Assembly (NCBI GenBank): GCA_026770585.1 | Contig: MU647544.1 | Span: 2,984-40,432, forward strand | Length of the DNA: 37,449 nt | Direction of reading: 5' to 3' | From: Baffinella frigidus | Taxonomy: Eukaryota > Cryptophyceae > Cryptomonadales > Baffinellaceae | In this document: positions 33,432 through 37,449 of the stretch, piece after piece | Position numbering within the stretch: position 1 is the first letter of the stretch | Layout: each line of letters opens with the position of its first letter | Made by a program: the position numbers and the translations under genes | Notes under the pieces: model-generated | What the model was told of the DNA's origin: nothing | Databases searched by the model: none | Seen by the model: only the letters and a program-made list of their open reading frames with translations

Positions 33432-33591
33432 GGCACAATTTGACAAATGTCAACTTACCGGTTGTAGGAGATGGTCTTAAGTAAAAGCTTATTGACTACG
33501 TATATTGGTCTAGTTGAGTCAAAATTTCGTATGAACTGTTTTATTACTATAAAGGGTGGTATGTTCACTGCAAATCCACAACACAAAGACT

Positions 33592-34239
33592 ATGTCCACG
33601 TATATCACCGCGGTGCTAGTAATACTCTCTGTAGTTGTATGCGCGACCTGCGCCGATATCGACCCTGTTATACAAAAGGCGACGGCCACGATTCCAACCA
33701 TACAGACGATCGTGGAATACGATGTTGAATATGTTGACTATAATAGTGGTAATTCTGACAGTATAATGAATACAATGAGCGATGGTTCCGATGTACTATC
33801 TGACGATGATGATCTACTTGAAAACTATAACAAAGAGGAGGCTCCCCTGGGACCAATCGACGAACAGCAGGCTGCCATTGATAACACCCTTAATTCACTG
33901 GAATATCCACCGTCCAAGGAACTCATTACGTTCACAATGACACTCCCCATGCCACCTGGCGATTCCATTAACACACAGTGGGGGGTGTTTTTGGACGCGA
34001 TAGTGGCAAAATTTAAAGTCGAAAACAGTAATGTGAGGATTATTTCAGTCGCCGAATCTGCGATGTGGCAAATATTAACCCATACACTCCAAGTGGTTGC
34101 AACCGTCGAGACATCTCGCGATAAGGCCATACTTGTTCTGGAAACTGTCTCTCACGATGAAATCGATCTTGTTTTAATGGGAGTTAACACCACAGTGGGT
34201 GTAAGTGATGTATCCCTATCACAAGCCCCCCTACGTTGA
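33592..34239 (+). CDS. Putative secreted acidic protein (215 residues)
   Basis: TATAAA at 33548-33553 precedes the ATG at 33592. A longer frame could begin at a GTG at 33556, but the ATG gives a textbook signal peptide: MSTYITAVLVILSVVVCATC, with cleavage likely just after it. The next 75 residues are acidic and Ser/Asp-rich (GSDVLSDDDDLLENY), then a domain of about 120 residues with alternating hydrophobic strands (ELITFTMTLPMPPGD, NSNVRIISVAES, KAILVLETVSHDEIDLVLMG). There is no second membrane segment, so the product is probably secreted or lumenal. No family recognised. AATAAA at 34265-34270 lies 25 bases after the stop. It converges with the third ankyrin gene. Confidence 0.7.
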   Translation: MSTYITAVLVILSVVVCATCADIDPVIQKATATIPTIQTIVEYDVEYVDYNSGNSDSIMNTMSDGSDVLSDDDDLLENYNKEEAPLGPIDEQQAAIDNTLNSLEYPPSKELITFTMTLPMPPGDSINTQWGVFLDAIVAKFKVENSNVRIISVAESAMWQILTHTLQVVATVETSRDKAILVLETVSHDEIDLVLMGVNTTVGVSDVSLSQAPLR

Positions 34240-34295
34240 TATAACTCGCTTGGACTCCGTACTAAATAAACCTATACTTTGTGCAAGAGGGTTTC

Positions 34296-34994
34296 CTATT
34301 GAATACCCAAGTACGTACCAATCATTCGAATCTCGTCGTCGTTCAAATCGCTTGCACCAGACTTGTGTCCCAAACGGGGAACCTTTGCCATCAGAAACGC
34401 CTCCAGTCGCCGTTTTTTTACATCACCATATACCATTTCCCGGATCTCGCGATTTTGGTTCGATTTGACCTTGTCCAACGCCGTCCAACCATCAAAATCC
34501 ACCGAATGGTAATCTATATTATGGCGGAGAAACAATCCTACAATACGAACATCATTCTCACTTTCGTACATGCACTGGGCGTTCGAAGTGTAATACTTCA
34601 ACCGAGGACACCAAAGCAGCCTAGTCGCATTCTGAACAGAAGAATCGCATGCAATATGCATCGGGGTGTCCCCGGTACCGGTCACAGCCGCAATATCTGC
34701 CCCGTGGTGCAAAAGTACGCGAACCGCTGGGAAGTTATGGGCGGCCACAGCAACATGTAGTGGCGTGTTTCCCTCACTATCCCTTGTATTGACATTGAAA
34801 CAATGACCAGCCGCACCTAGAAGGTGCTCAAGAGTCGCTACCCAACCAAATGCACATGCCCTGTGAACAACCAACAACTCTTTGGCTTGGATTGGACTCA
34901 TGGAGTATACCAAAGCGTTGAATTCCCAGAAATTTTCGTTTCGTGCAGCTTTGAGAAGTAGCTTCGCGTTTGCAGCAAGTTCACTCTGGTGCAT
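34296..34994 (-). CDS. Ankyrin-repeat protein 3 (232 residues)
   Basis: The first ATG is at 34994 (MHQSELAANAK); the slightly longer frame from 35006 would need GTG. Ankyrin repeats are clear: a helical N-terminal part resembling a diverged repeat (ELLVVHRACAFGWVATLEHLL), a canonical repeat (GNTPLHVAVAAHNFPAVRVLLHHGADI), another beginning GDTPMHIACDS, and a last one ending DYHSVDFDGWTALDKV. The C-terminus carries RRLEAFLMAKVPRLG and LNDDEIRMIGTYLG, the same arrangement as in the other two ankyrin proteins. Unlike those it is on the minus strand and lacks the AACACGTGTT element. Function is inferred only as protein binding. Confidence 0.85.
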   Translation of the reverse strand: MHQSELAANAKLLLKAARNENFWEFNALVYSMSPIQAKELLVVHRACAFGWVATLEHLLGAAGHCFNVNTRDSEGNTPLHVAVAAHNFPAVRVLLHHGADIAAVTGTGDTPMHIACDSSVQNATRLLWCPRLKYYTSNAQCMYESENDVRIVGLFLRHNIDYHSVDFDGWTALDKVKSNQNREIREMVYGDVKKRRLEAFLMAKVPRLGHKSGASDLNDDEIRMIGTYLGIQ

Positions 34995-35006
34995 ATCCCC
35001 ACTCAC

Positions 35007-35200
35007 GAAAGGGCAGCGGGTAAAAACCGTATATGTAGGATAGTTGTATTGTTGTTTAAATACTACAAATTATTAAAATTGTCCCGGTCCCATACCACGG
35101 TACTTTGCTATCAAGGTCGTACCACACTAGAAAACGAGACGCATCGAAGGACACCTAGCATTTATTGAATCACACATATACACCCACACCACCACTTACA
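35007..35200. other. Intergenic region between ankyrin gene 3 and the RING gene
   Basis: The 194-base gap is A/T-rich around 35050-35080 and includes TTTATT at 35161-35166, which on the minus strand is an AATAAA polyadenylation signal for the RING-type gene ending at 35201. No gene is seen. Confidence 0.5.
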
Positions 35201-36829
35201 CTACATGCTGCGAAATACATGAACGACGGTACGCACCCGCACACTACCATCTCGACGAGAACAAATGTCCTTGAGTTTCGGGGACGGGGTGAAGTTGACA
35301 CCCATTGGAATCCCGGTCGAAAGATCCCGTACCACCGGGTTTTCGGGTTTCCCATACACCCAAATGATAGATGCAGCGTTGTCGTATTTGTCAAGTATCG
35401 TAACCGTGATGTGCAATCTACACAAGGTGAGTCCCTTGAGACAAACACCGAAAAAGTGTGTGCGATCGGGGACAGTGCTCGCAGCGGACCCACATAGTCC
35501 TGTAGCACCCTGTCCGAAGTCGTGTTGTCTCGACAGATACGTCCCCACCGCCCACGAGTCCATCTGCCAGTTGAAGACCCAGGCCTCCCGTCTGTGCGAT
35601 ACTACCGGATTCGGCACAATTGCAAGGCGTTGTTCGCTCACATTCGCATCATGTTGCCATACGTTGCAGTTCCACAAATGGATCATTGTTTGAATGGGGT
35701 CCGGCTTTCCAGGACCGAAGTGAGCCGTTGAAACATGCGATCGGAGATCTCGGCGGAGCATCGATAGACCACACCCCGGAGACGGGCAAGTGACTTTCTC
35801 GAAGATACACATTGAGAGGTGTTGGTTCATAGTCGTAGACCGATGCGACACCGCGCATCCATAATTTGGACATTTGATGGCGTTTGAACACTTCGCCTTG
35901 TGACCGGGAAGGGCATATTTCGGCATTGTCTTGTTGCATACCACGTTGGGGCAAGTTACGGGCGCCCACGGGCATTCGCGAGAATGTGCCGCAAACGTTC
36001 CCACGGATCCGACCCACCCGCAGGGATGCGGCATGGATGTATCTTCTTCCTTGTGGTCTTCTTTCTTGGGGGCTTCTTCCTTGGGGTCTTCTTCCTTGAG
36101 GTCTTCTTTCTTGGGGTCTTCTTCCTTGAGGTCTTTTTTCTTGCGGTCTTCTTCGAGGCGATCCGGTTCACCAGTACGCGCCTCTTTATGTTTTTTATCG
36201 CGATCGCTTTCGAGACGCGCTGCGAGCACCGCCTTGGTCCCGGAAAGTACGAGACAACGATCGCGCATCTCTTGCTTCAGCTCCTCGAGAGACATGCTGG
36301 CCGACGGAACGACCTTGGCTCGCTTGGATGTAGAATTGGGAACAAGTTGCACTGGCTCGTTGCGTGACATACTGGCCCAAGAAAGGATACTGGCGAAGTC
36401 GGATGCAGACTCGGGCGCGACTTGTTGCACGCAACGGGGTTCCCCAGAGAGGGGCTGCTTGCGGGGAGGCTGTGTGGGGCAAGGCTGCATGGACAGAGGC
36501 TCCGTGGGCGGAGGCTGCTTGGGCGGAGGCTGCTTGGGACCGTACGGGCATTTCACCCGAAGCTGTGAGATCATCCCCTCAAGCGGACGGTTACGAACAA
36601 GATGTGGACCATCCGCCATGATGTGTCTGCACAGAGGAAACTTTTTGCGAATGCGAAGTTCCGTGTTGATGCATGTAGAACAGAAGCTGTGACCGTCGGG
36701 GCAGCCGGAGGTTGGTTCGTCCATCACCCCGAAACAGAGAGTGCAGATGACATCATCAAACTTGACCTCCAAAAAGTCAGGATCGATCCACGGACGGGTT
36801 TTTGCCACTACCATCACAGCGGGATCCAT
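35201..36829 (-). CDS. RING / SAP / TRAF-type zinc-finger protein, probable E3 ubiquitin ligase (542 residues)
   Basis: Starts at the ATG at 36829. Residues 29-67 form a RING-like finger: Cys29 and Cys32, Cys43 with His47, Cys50 and Cys53, then Cys67. The partner expected in the last pair is Phe64 (FPLCR instead of CPLCR), so one zinc ligand appears lost. Residues 100-135 are a Pro/Gln-rich spacer. Residues 178-207 (LEELKQEMRDRCLVLSGTK onward) fit a SAP DNA-binding motif. Residues 224-264 are a Lys/Glu/Asp repeat. Residues 269-370 hold a series of Cys/His fingers of the TRAF/SINA type, ending in CGLSMLRRDLRSHVSTAH. The last 130 residues, with alternating strands, could be a diverged MATH/TRAF-C domain, but this is weak. 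Predicted role is a ubiquitin or SUMO ligase acting on host proteins, perhaps at chromatin because of the SAP motif. Confidence 0.8.
   Translation of the reverse strand: MDPAVMVVAKTRPWIDPDFLEVKFDDVICTLCFGVMDEPTSGCPDGHSFCSTCINTELRIRKKFPLCRHIMADGPHLVRNRPLEGMISQLRVKCPYGPKQPPPKQPPPTEPLSMQPCPTQPPRKQPLSGEPRCVQQVAPESASDFASILSWASMSRNEPVQLVPNSTSKRAKVVPSASMSLEELKQEMRDRCLVLSGTKAVLAARLESDRDKKHKEARTGEPDRLEEDRKKKDLKEEDPKKEDLKEEDPKEEAPKKEDHKEEDTSMPHPCGWVGSVGTFAAHSRECPWAPVTCPNVVCNKTMPKYALPGHKAKCSNAIKCPNYGCAVSHRSTTMNQHLSMCIFEKVTCPSPGCGLSMLRRDLRSHVSTAHFGPGKPDPIQTMIHLWNCNVWQHDANVSEQRLAIVPNPVVSHRREAWVFNWQMDSWAVGTYLSRQHDFGQGATGLCGSAASTVPDRTHFFGVCLKGLTLCRLHITVTILDKYDNAASIIWVYGKPENPVVRDLSTGIPMGVNFTPSPKLKDICSRRDGSVRVRTVVHVFRSM
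36046..36162. repeat. Imperfect in-frame repeat encoding Lys/Glu/Asp
   Basis: Repeated words built on CTTCTTCCTTGAGGTC encode a KEEDPK/KKEDLK alternation in the RING-type protein. It resembles, in style, the charged linker repeat of the Z-alpha-like gene. Confidence 0.75.
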
Positions 36830-36974
36830 TTGTCCAACGAAGACACAGCGTACGACAAATCGTGCCGTGCCGGTGCTGGTGTGAGTGAAAATTCGTTTTG
36901 CATTCCCAGAACCTACTTACATCCACCGGATAGGAGTTGACTAAAGAAGTAAAGCCTGGTACCCGTTTCCAAAG

Positions 36975-37098
36975 GGTAACACGTGTTACCACTAATTGGG
37001 GGGGACGTGACCTCCCAAACCCGATAATCTCAAAAACCCATAGGGGTGATCTCGAAAGTTTCAATTGGAGTCCTAACATCGGGATCGGTTAACGAACT
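36975..37098. repeat. Right-end repeat, copy A
   Basis: A 124-base unit beginning with the perfect palindrome GGTAACACGTGTTACC and ending in GGATCGGTTAACGAACT. It is inverted at 37227-37350 and repeated directly from 37335. It lies 145 bases upstream of the RING-type gene start and is noncoding. Confidence 0.85.
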
Positions 37099-37140
37099 TT
37101 AACCGATAACCTTATCCATGACCAGAGACTCATAACCTGA

Positions 37141-37194
37141 CTCTCTCTCTCTCTCTCTCTCTTTCTCTTTAAACATTACAATTAATTATGTTTA

Positions 37195-37225
<31 letters not shown>
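37141..37225. repeat. CT and TA microsatellites in the loop between the inverted repeats
   Basis: A CT tract (37141-37162) and a TA tract (37199-37225) flank a short A/T-rich spacer. Together they occupy the 128-base centre between the two inverted copies, an easily melted segment. Confidence 0.9.
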
Positions 37226-37226
<1 letters not shown>

Positions 37227-37228
<2 letters not shown>

Positions 37229-37350
37229 TTCGTTAACCGATCCTGATGTTAGAACTCCATTTGAAACATTCGAGACCACCCCTATGGGTTTTTGAGATTA
37301 TCGGGTTTGAGAGGTCACGTCCCTCTAGTTTGAAGGTAACACGTGTTACC
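37227..37350. repeat. Right-end repeat, copy B (inverted relative to A)
   Basis: The inverse of copy A, also 124 bases, with scattered mismatches. Its last 16 bases are the palindrome GGTAACACGTGTTACC at 37335-37350, which it shares with copy C, so B and C are inverted about that palindrome. Confidence 0.85.
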
Positions 37351-37449
37351 ACTAATTGGGGGACGTGACCTCCCAACCCCGATAATCTCAAAAACCCATA
37401 GGGGTGATCTCGAATGTTTCAACTGGAGTCCTAACATCGGGATCGGTTA
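37335..37449. repeat. Right-end repeat, copy C (direct relative to A, cut by the window edge)
   Basis: A direct copy of the first 115 or so bases of copy A, starting with the shared palindrome and reaching the end of the window. Small length differences in the G run separate it from A. The array may continue beyond the edge. Confidence 0.85.

Noticed and set aside
35900-36692. Plus-strand frames of 155 and 253 codons opposite the RING-type gene
   Set aside because: Their FFLGVFFLE and SSSLRSS runs are antisense readings of the Lys/Glu repeat; zinc-finger motifs support the minus strand.

Overview
The window looks like part of a large double-stranded DNA virus of a eukaryote, or a virus-derived segment; a compact protist chromosome is the main alternative. 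Genes are tightly packed on both strands, TATA boxes lie 30-50 bases before several start codons, AATAAA signals follow several stop codons, and one gene appears to carry a spliceosomal intron. The repertoire (ankyrin proteins, a RING/SAP/TRAF-type zinc-finger protein, a NADAR protein, a Z-alpha-like protein, a possible Ulp1/adenain-type protease) is typical of host-interaction genes of large eukaryotic viruses. No capsid, polymerase or packaging gene is present, so the virus family cannot be named. No tRNA, rRNA or CRISPR array was seen.

Layout. Positions 1-636 hold the start of a minus-strand gene that runs off the left edge. A small plus-strand gene (747-1067) and simple repeats follow. 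From 1295 to 22504 one uninterrupted minus-strand reading frame encodes a 7069-residue, cysteine-rich protein with hydrophobic segments at both ends. This is the most striking object here and I recognise no family for it. From 22.8 to 25.4 kb there are small unknown genes, two tandem-repeat blocks and the candidate cysteine protease. From 25.6 to 28.6 kb two minus-strand ORFs are best read as two exons of one TCP11-like gene, joined by a 153-base GT-AG intron that keeps the frame. From 28.9 to 36.8 kb lie two plus-strand ankyrin genes (the first frameshifted), the Z-alpha-like gene, the NADAR gene, a small acidic protein, a putative secreted protein, a third ankyrin gene and the RING/SAP/zinc-finger gene. 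The right end (36975-37449) is an array of 124-base inverted and direct repeats around the palindrome GGTAACACGTGTTACC.

How it fits together. A shared element, AACACGTGTT or close to it, usually with AATT a few bases on its right, precedes each of the five plus-strand genes between 23.9 and 34.3 kb. It also forms the core of the right-end repeats. This suggests a common control site, possibly also used at a replication origin or genome end. The right third reads as an accessory region for manipulating the host: ubiquitin-type and protease functions, ankyrin adaptors, nucleic-acid sensing and ADP-ribose chemistry. The giant protein is more likely a membrane or surface component. Functions are inferred from motifs read by eye; no search was run.
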